Source: Cellulomonas sp. Root485 (GTDB taxonomy: Bacteria; Actinomycetota; Actinomycetes; Actinomycetales; Cellulomonadaceae). From it: a DNA stretch of 64,000 nucleotides. This document shows positions 1 to 9,769 of this stretch, one piece after another (within the stretch, counting starts at the first letter, position 1; each line of letters starts with the position of its first letter). A program made the position numbers and the translations under genes. A model generated the notes under the pieces. The model made no database searches, was not told where the DNA came from, and worked only from the letters and a program-made list of their open reading frames with translations. Location: NCBI RefSeq assembly GCF_001426705.1, contig NZ_LMFC01000003.1:695735-759734 (forward strand). The letters run 5' to 3'.

Positions 1-425
1 AAGCCCTTCGCGACCGTCAACCCGTGCTCGACGTAGAACCGCTTGCTGGCCCCGACGTCCTCGGCCCCGAGCAGCAGCACGACCTGGTCGAACGTCGTCG
101 TGGCGGGACCGGTGTCCTTCTTGGCCGGGGTCACCACCTTCCAGATCGTGCCGTCCGGGGACTGCAGGACGCCGCCGACGCCCCACATCGACTTCTGGAC
201 GGGCTTGATCGTGGTCGCGCCCGCGGCGACGGCGTTGTCGAACACCGCGTGGACGTCGGCGGGCTGGGCCACGATCAGCGACAGGTGGAAGGCCCGGAAG
301 CCGGTCGTCGGCTCGTCCGAGGCGCGCACCCGCACCGGGAGGTCCGGGCCGAAGGCGGCGGAGTGGAAGCGTTCGGCGGCCGCAGGGTCGGCCGCCCCGA
401 TGATCAGGGAGTCGATGGTTGTCAT
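1..425 (-). CDS. VOC (glyoxalase/bleomycin-resistance fold) protein, 3' end cut off by window
   Basis: The reverse strand reads MTTIDSLIIGAADPAAAERF from an ATG at 425 and stays open to the window edge (141 codons). A first VOC module covers about residues 1-100, with the usual closing 'SPDGTIWKVVTP' strand. A second module begins near residue 112 ('FDQVVLLLG... SKRFYVEHGL'), so the full protein probably has at least two beta-alpha-beta-beta-beta units. Members bind a divalent metal or sequester small molecules, and the substrate here cannot be told. It is divergent from the RibD-like gene at 517, with about 90 bp between them. Confidence 0.8.
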   Translation of the reverse strand, partial: MTTIDSLIIGAADPAAAERFHSAAFGPDLPVRVRASDEPTTGFRAFHLSLIVAQPADVHAVFDNAVAAGATTIKPVQKSMWGVGGVLQSPDGTIWKVVTPAKKDTGPATTTFDQVVLLLGAEDVGASKRFYVEHGLTVAKG

Positions 426-516
426 GCCCACGACGCTAGGCGCGGCCCCGCCGCCGGGGCTTCTCGATTCCTGCTCGATCGGCGCACCCGCGGCGACGGT
501 GGCATCGTGGATCGAC

Positions 517-1092
517 ATGGCCGTGATCCTGGACATCACCATCTCGCTGGACGGCTTCGTGACCGGCCCCGACGACGCGGTCCAGGCCCTGCACGAGTGG
601 GCGGTCGGCGACGACCGCACCGAGCAGGATGTCGAGCAGCTCGCCACTCTCACCGCCGCGACCGGGGCGGTCGTCATGGGCCGCCACACGTTCGACGTGG
701 TCGACGGGCCGGACGGCTGGAACGAGGACATGCACTACGGGGCCGACCAGGGCGACGTGCCCCCGCCGTGCTTCGTCGTCACCCACCGTCCGCCCGAGCA
801 CGTGCGGCTCACCGACCGGATGACGATCGTCACGACGGGCCTGCGTGACGCCCTCGACCAGGCGACGGCCGCCGCGGGGGACAAGGACGTGTTCATCATG
901 GGCGGCGGCGAGCTCGGGGGGTCGGCACTGCGCGACGGGGTCGTCGACAAGCTGCACCTGCACGTCGCGCCGGTGCTGCTCGGCGCCGGCACCGGGCTGT
1001 TCGAGGGTTCGCGCGTGACCCTGCGGATCGACGAGGCCGCGACGGTCGTCACGCGCAACGCGGCGCACCTGTACTACGACGTCGTTCGGTGA
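517..1092 (+). CDS. Dihydrofolate reductase / RibD C-terminal-domain family protein
   Basis: 191 residues. The N-terminal 'ILDITISLDGFVTGPDD' strand and loop, 'VVMGRHTFD' and the nucleotide-binding 'VFIMGGGELG' are hallmarks of the stand-alone RibD_C/YyaP family, a Rossmann-like NADPH-binding fold. Known relatives are mostly unassigned reductases, not folate or riboflavin biosynthetic enzymes. The ATG at 517 places the conserved beta-strand right at the N-terminus; an upstream GTG at 507 is possible. Two more members of this family occur at 26613 and 27973. Confidence 0.85.
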   Translation: MAVILDITISLDGFVTGPDDAVQALHEWAVGDDRTEQDVEQLATLTAATGAVVMGRHTFDVVDGPDGWNEDMHYGADQGDVPPPCFVVTHRPPEHVRLTDRMTIVTTGLRDALDQATAAAGDKDVFIMGGGELGGSALRDGVVDKLHLHVAPVLLGAGTGLFEGSRVTLRIDEAATVVTRNAAHLYYDVVR

Positions 1093-1129
1093 CAGGCGGG
1101 TGTCGGCGCCGCGTGGAAACGTGGACGGC

Positions 1130-1531
1130 ATGGAGATCACACGTCTGCAACCGGCCGGTCTCGTGCGGAGCCCGGCGTTCAGCCATGTCGCCGTCGTGCC
1201 CGCGGGCGCGACGACCATCTACGTCGGCGGCCAGAACGGCGTCGACGAGTCCGGCACGGTCGTCTCGGACGACGTCGCGGAGCAGTCGGTCCGCACGATC
1301 GACAACGTGAGCACCGCGCTCGAGGCGGCAGGCGCGACGCTGGCCGACGTCGTGCAGTGGACGGTGTTCATCGCGGAGGGGGCCGACCTCGGTGCGGCCT
1401 ACGGGGCGATCGGGCCTCGGCTCGCCGGCTCCGGAGCACCGCCGTTGGTGACGGCCGCGGTGGTGAGCGCGCTGGGCGTGCCGGGGGCGCTCCTCGAGGT
1501 GAGCGCGATCGCGGCGGTCCTGCGCGACTAG
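1130..1531 (+). CDS. RidA family protein (YjgF/YER057c/UK114)
   Basis: 133 residues with the RidA core: 'AVVPAGATTIYVGGQNGVDESG', 'EQSVRTIDNVSTALEAAGATLADVVQWTVFIAEG' and 'PPLVTAAVVSALGVPGALLEVSAIA'. The catalytic Arg of canonical RidA (normally before xxVxV near residue 105) is not evident; the equivalent position reads TAAVV. It may therefore belong to a non-deaminating subgroup rather than the enamine/imine deaminase RidA itself. The start is the ATG at 1130, and a GTG at 1121 is an alternative. Its stop overlaps the stop of the convergent SRPBCC gene. Confidence 0.85.
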   Translation: MEITRLQPAGLVRSPAFSHVAVVPAGATTIYVGGQNGVDESGTVVSDDVAEQSVRTIDNVSTALEAAGATLADVVQWTVFIAEGADLGAAYGAIGPRLAGSGAPPLVTAAVVSALGVPGALLEVSAIAAVLRD

Positions 1532-1923
1532 CGCCCCTCGACCACCTGCTTGAGCAACGCGAGGTCAGCCGTCACGAGAGCGGTGTCGCGCTCGAAGTCG
1601 GCGTCGGACATGGTCGGCGTGCGCCGCAACGCGAAGACCACCTCGCACCCGTCGCCGTCGGCGATGACCCGCACGGGCATGTACACCGTCTCCCCCGTGG
1701 GCGTCCGCACCACGTGGTCGAGGACGCCGTACTCGTTCTGCGGGGCGAACGTCAGACCGACGCGCCCCTGGGACGTCTCCACGAACCAGCCGTCGCCGTC
1801 GCGGCCGATCGCGCTGCCCAGGCCGGGCGCCCACCGGGGCAGGTTCTGCGGGTCAGAGGCGAACGCGTACACCTCGGCCAGCGGGCGGTCGATGAACACG
1901 CTCAGGTGCCGGGACTCCGTCAT
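1528..1923 (-). CDS. SRPBCC (START-like) family protein
   Basis: 131 residues. 'SVFIDRPLAEVYAFASDPQNLPRWAPGL' is the typical N-terminal strand-helix of the polyketide cyclase/SRPBCC fold, and the C-terminus forms the long closing helix ('DADFERDTALVTADLALLKQVVEGR'). The family makes a helix-grip hydrophobic pocket; no ligand can be assigned. The gene is monocistronic. Its last codon overlaps the convergent RidA-like gene by 4 bases, so the two share no classic terminator between them. Confidence 0.85.
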   Translation of the reverse strand: MTESRHLSVFIDRPLAEVYAFASDPQNLPRWAPGLGSAIGRDGDGWFVETSQGRVGLTFAPQNEYGVLDHVVRTPTGETVYMPVRVIADGDGCEVVFALRRTPTMSDADFERDTALVTADLALLKQVVEGR

Positions 1924-1975
1924 CCGGCGATCGTGCCACCGCCCGCCGACAGGGTCGCGGTTGACCCATACGAGA

Positions 1976-2004
1976 GCCCCCGTCGCACCTGGTGCGGCGG
2001 GGGC
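1976..2004 (-). terminator. GC-rich hairpin downstream of the beta-helix gene at 2025
   Basis: GCCCCCGTCGCACC at 1976-1989 pairs with GGTGCGGCGGGGGC at 1991-2004 (14 positions, one G:T wobble). It lies 20 bp beyond the stop of the minus-strand beta-helix gene. There is no clear U-tract, as is common in actinobacterial terminators. Confidence 0.6.
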
Positions 2005-2024
2005 CCCCGTACGTCAGCGGATGG

Positions 2025-3029
2025 TCAGTCGGACCCCTTCGTCGGGACGACCTCGCTGCCGTCCTCGATGTAGGTGTTGTTGCGCCAGAAGAACGTCGGC
2101 GACTCCAGCGTCGACTCCGAGATGAGCACGTGCGGGGTGTTGCCGGCCTTGGAGATCCGGTTGCCGACGACGAGGAACAGGCCGCTCGCAGCGATGACGC
2201 CCTTGCCGTTCTGCGAGGTGTTCAGGGTCGAGCCGGTGTCCGGGTTGCCGTAGAGCCAGTTGAAGCCGATGAGGATGTCGCCGTAGGTGCCGGACTGCTG
2301 CTGGATCAGCTGCGCGGACGTCCGGCCGCCCTTGAGCGAGCTGCCGAACAGCACGTACGAGTCCAGGGCACCCGACGCCTGCGAGCCGTCGTTGTGGGTG
2401 ATGCCGTCCGACTGGTTCGGGTCGTCGAACGTCGCCAGGTCCTCGATCAGAGTGCCGAGGATGGCGACCTTCTTGGCCGGGTTCGAGCCCGACCCGTGCG
2501 GCTGGGCACCGTCGACCACACCCCGGATGAGGCACCGGTACAGGGTGCAGTTGCCACCCTTGAACCCGTAGATCTCGTGCGACTGGTACGTCGGGCGAGC
2601 CTCGCAGTGCTCGATCCGGCCGGCCTGCACCGCGCCGTCGCGGATGTCGAACAGCGGCCAGATCGCGTTGCGGACCATCGGGTCGGTCTCGCCGCCGGGC
2701 GGGACACCGCCCTCGACGATGCTGTCGCGCAGGATCCAGTCGGTGGCGTCCGGGTTGAACTGCCCGGTGATGATCAGCCGGTCGACGACGTCGCCGTCCG
2801 AGAGGTTGTCGAAGCTGCCCGCATAGTTCACCAGCGACGTCTCCGGGACCCGGGGCCCGGTGACGGCCGACGGGGTGTACTGCCCTTCCTTCGTCGGTTC
2901 GGTGCGCCCGAGGACGAAGCCTTCCTCGGGCGGCTCGGGCTCGTCGCCGACGAACTCGACGCTCGCCTCGAAGGTCCCCCGGACCTTGTAGGTGTTCCCT
3001 GGAATGATCTCGATCGGCCCCTGTGTCAT
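2025..3029 (-). CDS. Right-handed beta-helix protein without signal peptide, phage tail-like
   Basis: 334 residues. The N-terminal 60 residues ('IEIIPGNTYKVRGTFEASVEF... EPEPPEEGFVLGRTEP') look like a linker or attachment module. The rest is a run of short strand repeats ('VDRLIITGQF', 'WILRDSIVEGG', 'AGRIEHCEA', 'LYRCLIRGVV', 'AILGTLIEDL', 'SYVLFGSSLKG', 'ILIGFNWLYGN', 'LFLVVGNRIS', 'FFWRNNTYIEDGSEV') typical of a pectate-lyase-like solenoid. There is no signal peptide, TM segment or lipobox, unlike the secreted beta-helix protein at 16054. The architecture recalls actinophage minor tail or receptor-binding proteins, but no other phage gene is nearby. Its function is unknown. Confidence 0.75.
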   Translation of the reverse strand: MTQGPIEIIPGNTYKVRGTFEASVEFVGDEPEPPEEGFVLGRTEPTKEGQYTPSAVTGPRVPETSLVNYAGSFDNLSDGDVVDRLIITGQFNPDATDWILRDSIVEGGVPPGGETDPMVRNAIWPLFDIRDGAVQAGRIEHCEARPTYQSHEIYGFKGGNCTLYRCLIRGVVDGAQPHGSGSNPAKKVAILGTLIEDLATFDDPNQSDGITHNDGSQASGALDSYVLFGSSLKGGRTSAQLIQQQSGTYGDILIGFNWLYGNPDTGSTLNTSQNGKGVIAASGLFLVVGNRISKAGNTPHVLISESTLESPTFFWRNNTYIEDGSEVVPTKGSD

Positions 3030-3033
3030 GGTC

Positions 3034-3060
3034 GGACACTCCCACCAGAGCGGAGTGTCC
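3034..3060 (-). promoter_or_regulatory. Leader hairpin that would bury the ribosome-binding site of the beta-helix gene
   Basis: GGACACTCC (3034-3042) and GGAGTGTCC (3052-3060) are perfect 9-base arms with a 9-base loop, ending 4 bases upstream of the ATG at 3029. On the transcript, the 3' arm contains the only purine-rich candidate Shine-Dalgarno (GGGAG). It could equally be a protein-binding operator. Confidence 0.5.
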
Positions 3061-3134
3061 GGAAAGTTCCGTCTCGTCCTGAATGTGACAGTTGTCCAGT
3101 CTGCCCCTGACAGTGCAGCGGAAGACCCCTGTCC

Positions 3135-5520
<2,386 letters not shown>

Positions 5521-5524
5521 CCCG

Positions 5525-5977
5525 TCAGAGCGGCAGCGGGCGGTCCTCGACGACCGAGCGCATGACGAGCGTGGAGCTGACCCGCTGGACGCCGGGCAGG
5601 CCGGAGAGCTGCTCGTCGTAGACGCGCTGGTAGTCGCTCAGGTCCCGGGCGACCACCCGCAGCAGGTAGTCGGGGTCCCCGAACAGGCGCTGGGCCAGGA
5701 GGACGTTCGGGATCTCGGCGACGGCCGTCTCGAACGTCTCGATGGACGTGCGGGTGGCCTCGCGCATGGTGACGAACACGAGCGCCTCGAACGTCAGGCC
5801 GAGCGCTGCCGGGGCGATCCGCGCGTGGTAGCCGGTGATGACGCCCGACTGCTCCAGGGCACGCAGCCGGCGGTGGCACGGCGAGACACTGAGCTGGACG
5901 CGTTCGGCCAGGTCGGTGAGCGTCTGGCGGCCGTCGCGCTGGAGCTCGGCAAGGATCTGTCGGTCGATCGCATCCAT
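5525..5977 (-). CDS. Lrp/AsnC family regulator
   Basis: 150 residues: an N-terminal AsnC HTH ('MDAIDRQILAELQRDGRQTLTDLAERVQLSVSPCHRRLRALEQSGVI') and a C-terminal RAM (amino-acid-binding ferredoxin-like) domain ('PNVLLAQRLFGDPDYLLRVVARDLSDYQRVYDEQL'). It is divergent from a LysE-type exporter at 6060 across about 80 bp. This is the classic arrangement of an amino-acid-responsive activator with its exporter, so the LysE gene is the likely target. Its 3' end is 4 bp from the convergent aldo-keto reductase stop. Confidence 0.92.
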   Translation of the reverse strand: MDAIDRQILAELQRDGRQTLTDLAERVQLSVSPCHRRLRALEQSGVITGYHARIAPAALGLTFEALVFVTMREATRTSIETFETAVAEIPNVLLAQRLFGDPDYLLRVVARDLSDYQRVYDEQLSGLPGVQRVSSTLVMRSVVEDRPLPL

Positions 5978-6059
5978 GCGGTGGATCCTTCCACGATCGA
6001 CGTCGCGTCGCGAAGAAGTCGGAACCACCTTCCGCGCGTTCCGCCATAGCCTTCCCCGC

Positions 6060-6674
6060 ATGGAGATGTCCGACGTGCTGGGGTTCTGGGTGGTGTCCGT
6101 CGTGTTCGTCGTCGCCCCGGGCTCCGACTGGGCGTACGCCATCAGCGCAGGGCTGCGCGGGCGGGTGGCCCTCCCCGCGGTCGGCGGGATGCTCGCCGGG
6201 CACCTCGCGGCGACGGTGCTGGTGGCTGCCGGCGTGGGGGCGCTGGTCGCCGGCGCCCCCGGGCTGCTCGGCGCACTGACGCTCGTCGGCGGCGCCTACC
6301 TGCTGTGGCTCGGGTTCACGACCTTCACGCGACCGGCGTCGCCCCACGTCGACGACGTCGCCGAGTCGTCCCGCGCGCGGTGGCTGTGGAGAGGGTTCGG
6401 GGTCAGCGGCCTGAACCCGAAGGTGCTCCTGCTGATCCTCGCGCTGCTGCCCCAGTTCACCTCGACGTCCGCGCCGTGGCCGGTCTGGGCGCAGATCCTG
6501 GTGCTCGGCGTGATCCACCTGACCACCTGCGCCGTCGTCTACCTGACGGTCGCCCTGACCGCGCAGCGCGTGCTGTCCGCCCGCCCGGCGGCCGCCCGCA
6601 TCGTGTCGCGCACGTCGGCGGTCGTGATGACCGGGCTCGGCGTCGCCCTGATCGTCGAGCAGGCCCTGGTCTGA
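6060..6674 (+). CDS. LysE/RhtB family amino-acid exporter
   Basis: 204 residues with six hydrophobic segments and the family's N-terminal motif in the form 'VVAPGSDWAYAISAGLRGR' (canonical PGPxxxxxxxxGxxxG). 'SGLNPKVLLLILALLPQF' matches the conserved loop before TM4. The family exports basic or hydrophobic amino acids by proton antiport; the substrate is unknown. It is divergently paired with the Lrp-type regulator and followed 17 bp later by the RraA-like gene. Confidence 0.9.
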   Translation: MEMSDVLGFWVVSVVFVVAPGSDWAYAISAGLRGRVALPAVGGMLAGHLAATVLVAAGVGALVAGAPGLLGALTLVGGAYLLWLGFTTFTRPASPHVDDVAESSRARWLWRGFGVSGLNPKVLLLILALLPQFTSTSAPWPVWAQILVLGVIHLTTCAVVYLTVALTAQRVLSARPAAARIVSRTSAVVMTGLGVALIVEQALV

Positions 6675-6691
6675 CCCGCGAAGATGCGCAC

Positions 6692-7387
6692 ATGGACGCA
6701 CCGGCACTGTTCCAGGACCTGACCACCGCGCACGTGGCCGACGCGTGCCTGCGCCTCGGCGTCACCGTCCGGTGCGCCCCGCCGGCGCTGCGCCCGGTGT
6801 GGGCCGGCAGCCACGTCGTCGGGCGGGCCCGGCCGGTGCGGCACGTCGGCAGCGTCGACGTGTTCCTCGAGGCGCTCGGGCATGCCGAGCCCGGCGACGT
6901 GCTCGTCGTGGACAACGAGGGCCGCACCGACGAGGCCTGCGTCGGCGACCTCGTCGCGCTCGAGGTCGCGCGCGCCGGGCTGGTCGGGATCGTCATCTGG
7001 GGGCTGCACCGCGACACCGCGCAGCTGCGCACCATCGGCCTGCCCGTCCTCAGTCTGGGCTCCTGCCCGAACGGACCCGAGCGCCTGGACCCGCAGGCCG
7101 CGGACGCGCTGGCCTGGGCCGGGTGCGGCCCGCACATCGTCACCGGCGACGACGTCGTGCTCGCCGACGACGACGGTGTGGTGTTCGTGCCGGCCGACCG
7201 GGCGGCGGAGGTGGCCGCCGTCGCCGCCCGGATCCGGGACACCGAGGAACGCCAGGCAGAGCGCATGCAGACCGGGACGACGTTGCGCGAGCAGACCCGG
7301 TTCGAGGAGTACCTCGCCGCCCGCGAGCGCGACGGCGTGACCTTCCGCCAGCACCTGCGCTCACTCGACGCGGCGATCGAGGAGTGA
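6692..7387 (+). CDS. RraA-like / HMG-CHA aldolase family protein
   Basis: 231 residues. The RraA fold core is clear: 'TTAHVADACLRLGVTVRC', 'PGDVLVVDNEGRTDEACVGDLVALEVARAGLVGIVIWGLHRD' and 'VVLADDDGVVFVPADRAAEV'. The G-x20-R-D metal and substrate motif of class II 4-hydroxy-4-methyl-2-oxoglutarate aldolases is present (Gly of VGD to Arg-Asp of HRD). A C-terminal helical extension of about 50 residues is rich in Arg and Glu. It could be an oxaloacetate decarboxylase/aldolase or a regulator; true inhibition of RNase E is unlikely to be conserved. It is probably cotranscribed with lysE. Confidence 0.85.
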   Translation: MDAPALFQDLTTAHVADACLRLGVTVRCAPPALRPVWAGSHVVGRARPVRHVGSVDVFLEALGHAEPGDVLVVDNEGRTDEACVGDLVALEVARAGLVGIVIWGLHRDTAQLRTIGLPVLSLGSCPNGPERLDPQAADALAWAGCGPHIVTGDDVVLADDDGVVFVPADRAAEVAAVAARIRDTEERQAERMQTGTTLREQTRFEEYLAARERDGVTFRQHLRSLDAAIEE

Positions 7388-7443
7388 GCGCGGTGGCCTG
7401 ACGCGCACCGTCCTGCACGACACCCACGGCCCGCTCGGCGTCG

Positions 7444-9603
7444 TCAGCCGGTCACCGAGGGTCCAGCCGCGTCCGTCGTGAGGACGACCAGCTGCTGGGT
7501 GGCACGGGTCATCGCGACGTAACGGTCGACGGCGCCCTCGATGCCGGTGCCGAACGACTCGGGGTCGACGAGGACCACGAGGTCGAACTCGAGCCCCTTG
7601 GCCAGCTCCGGGGTCAGCGACCGGACTCGGGGCGCCCCGGCGAAGGTCGGGTCGCCGATCACGCAGGCGGTGCCGGTGACGTGCTCGTCGAGGATCGCTG
7701 CCAGCTCCGACCGCGATCCGTGTCTGACCGGGACGCCGGTGCTCCGGACGGACGTCGGCACGTTGGCGTCCGGGAGCGCCGCGCGGATCACCGGCTCCGC
7801 CTCCGCCATGACCTCCTTCGGCGTCCGGTAGTTGATGCTCAGCGACGCCAGCCCGACCTGCTGCAGCCCGATCCTCGCCAGCCGCTCCTGCCACGACTCG
7901 GCGAACCCGTGCCGGGCCTGCGCACGGTCACCGACGACGGTGAGGCTCCGCGACGGGCAGCGGCGCAGCAGCATCTGCCACTCCGCGTCGGTCAGCTCCT
8001 GCGCCTCGTCCACGACGACGTGCGCGAACGGGCCCGCGAGCGCGTCCGGGTCCACCGCCGGCAGGGCGCTCTCGTCGACGAGCTTGTCGCGCAGGTCGTC
8101 CCCGCGGAGCATCGACATGAGCTTCAGCTCGGAGTCGTCGGTGGCGATGAGGTCGTCGACGATCGTGTCCATGTACGCGCGCTCGGCGGCGAGCGTGGCC
8201 TCGTGGCGGCGCCGGCGGCGGGACGCCCCGGGGTCGCCGAGGCGCTGCCGGGCGGCGTCGAGGAGCGGCAGGTCGGAGACGGTCCACGCCTGCGCGTCGG
8301 CGCGCTGCAGCGTGCGGATCTCGTCGAGCGTCAGCCCGGGGGCGCAGAGCCGCAGGTAGGCGGGGACGGTCCACAGGTCGCCGACGAGGTCGGTCGGTTC
8401 CAGGAGCGGCCACGCGCGGTCGAGCGTGGCGTTCAGCTCCTTGTTGCCCAGCAGAGCGCGGTGGATCTGATCCCGATCGACCTCGTCGTCGTCGAGCTTG
8501 TCCACGAGGATCTCCAGCAGCGCGTCCCGGACCTGGTCGCGCGCCTCGTTGTGCGGCGTGCCCGGCTCGGGCGCCTCGAAGGCCTCCGCCCAGTCGTCGG
8601 CGCTGACCCACACGTCGAACCAGGACGTCTCGACCTCCATGCCGTCGGTCGGCGGCCGCTCGTAGAACCGGACGGCCGGCTCGATCGCCCGGACCATCTC
8701 CACCGACGCCTTGAGCCGTGCCACCTCCGGGTCGGGCTCGACCACGGCGGCGGCACCCTCCGCGACGAGGTCCCGCAGCGTGCACGTCTGGACACCCTCC
8801 TCGCCGAGGCTGGGCAGGACGTCGCCGACGTAGTCGAGGTACGGCTGGTGCGGGCCGACGAACAGCACGCCACCGCGGCGGTGACCGAGGCGCGGGTCGG
8901 AGTACAGGAGGTAGGCCGTGCGGTGCAGGGCGACGACGGTCTTGCCGGTGCCGGGACCACCGTCGACGACGAGCGCACCCGCCGACCCGGCGCGGATGAT
9001 CGCGTCCTGGTCCGCCTGGATGGTGCCCAGCACGTCGCGCATCCGCTCGGACCGCTGCGTGCCCAGGCTCGCGATGAACGCGGACTGGTCGTCGAGCGCC
9101 GCGCTGCTGCGCAGCCCCTCCGCGGTGAAGACCTCGTCCCAGTAGTCGCTGACCCGACCGCCCGTCCAGCGGTATCGCCGCCGGCACACCAGCCCCATCG
9201 GGTTCGCGTGCGTCGCCCCGAAGAACGGCTCCGCCGCGGGCGACCGCCAGTCCAGCAGCAGCCGACGGCCCGCACTGTCCGTCAGGCCGAGCCGCCCGAC
9301 GTAGACGGTCTCGCCGCCCTCGGCGACCGTCCGCCCCAGGCACAGGTCGAGGCCGAACCGGCGCAGCGTCCGCAGGCGCGAGCTCAGCCGGTGGATCTCC
9401 TGGTCCCGCTCCAGTGCCGCCGTTCCCCCGCGCCCGGGCGCCTTGCGTGCCCCGTCGAGGCGGTCGGAGAGCTCGGCGATCGACTGCTCCAGGGTCTCCG
9501 CGACGGCCGCGAAGTGCTGCTCGTCCGGCGCGATCGAGGCCGGGTCCGCCTTGGCGGCGAGGTCGTCGGGAAGGTCGAACGCACGGGTGGACACAGGGGT
9601 CAC
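7444..9603 (-). CDS. helR: HelR/HelD-type RNA polymerase recycling ATPase
   Basis: 719 residues, UvrD-like superfamily 1. A long N-terminal arm (about 1-130, 'TLEQSIAELSDRLDGARKA' coiled coil) precedes the Q-motif 'IQADQDAIIR', Walker A GGPGTGKT (about 215-222) and a DEAQ Walker B with 'VVGDRAQARHG' (about 545-580). The C-terminal motif is 'AKGLEFDLVVLVD... YVAMTRATQQLVVL'. The N-terminal arm and length match HelD class II/HelR rather than a DNA-repair helicase. HelR dislodges RNA polymerase from dead complexes and displaces rifamycins. The start is the GTG at 9603 with GGAG 11 bp upstream. The inverted repeat 78 bp upstream supports the assignment. Confidence 0.88.
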   Translation of the reverse strand: MTPVSTRAFDLPDDLAAKADPASIAPDEQHFAAVAETLEQSIAELSDRLDGARKAPGRGGTAALERDQEIHRLSSRLRTLRRFGLDLCLGRTVAEGGETVYVGRLGLTDSAGRRLLLDWRSPAAEPFFGATHANPMGLVCRRRYRWTGGRVSDYWDEVFTAEGLRSSAALDDQSAFIASLGTQRSERMRDVLGTIQADQDAIIRAGSAGALVVDGGPGTGKTVVALHRTAYLLYSDPRLGHRRGGVLFVGPHQPYLDYVGDVLPSLGEEGVQTCTLRDLVAEGAAAVVEPDPEVARLKASVEMVRAIEPAVRFYERPPTDGMEVETSWFDVWVSADDWAEAFEAPEPGTPHNEARDQVRDALLEILVDKLDDDEVDRDQIHRALLGNKELNATLDRAWPLLEPTDLVGDLWTVPAYLRLCAPGLTLDEIRTLQRADAQAWTVSDLPLLDAARQRLGDPGASRRRRRHEATLAAERAYMDTIVDDLIATDDSELKLMSMLRGDDLRDKLVDESALPAVDPDALAGPFAHVVVDEAQELTDAEWQMLLRRCPSRSLTVVGDRAQARHGFAESWQERLARIGLQQVGLASLSINYRTPKEVMAEAEPVIRAALPDANVPTSVRSTGVPVRHGSRSELAAILDEHVTGTACVIGDPTFAGAPRVRSLTPELAKGLEFDLVVLVDPESFGTGIEGAVDRYVAMTRATQQLVVLTTDAAGPSVTG

Positions 9604-9680
9604 GTCGTCATCAGCTCCGAACGGGGGGTGCCAGGCCCGGGACGCGACCCGGGCACGGTCGGAGATTCTGCGCCGCCATG

Positions 9681-9701
9681 GGGGCCTTGCCGCAAGACCC
9701 C
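9681..9701 (-). promoter_or_regulatory. Rifamycin-associated-element-like inverted repeat in the helR promoter
   Basis: On the + strand, GGGGCCTTGC (9681-9690) and GCAAGACCCC (9692-9701) flank a single C. On the helR strand this reads GGGGTCTTGC-G-GCAAGGCCCC, closely matching the RAE consensus as I recall it from rifamycin-resistance genes of actinomycetes. A possible -10 (TATAGC, 9713 down to 9708) lies directly upstream, so the repeat would overlap the transcription start. Confidence 0.75.
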
Positions 9702-9769
9702 CCGTCGGCTATACCTTGGAAGAGGCGGGCACGGTCATCCGGTGCTCGCCTTTCCCGTGCCCGCGTCCC

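Noticed and set aside
2025..3029. A prophage remnant extending around the beta-helix gene
   Set aside because: Flanking genes are ordinary chromosomal ones, and no integrase, attachment repeat, holin or capsid gene is visible.
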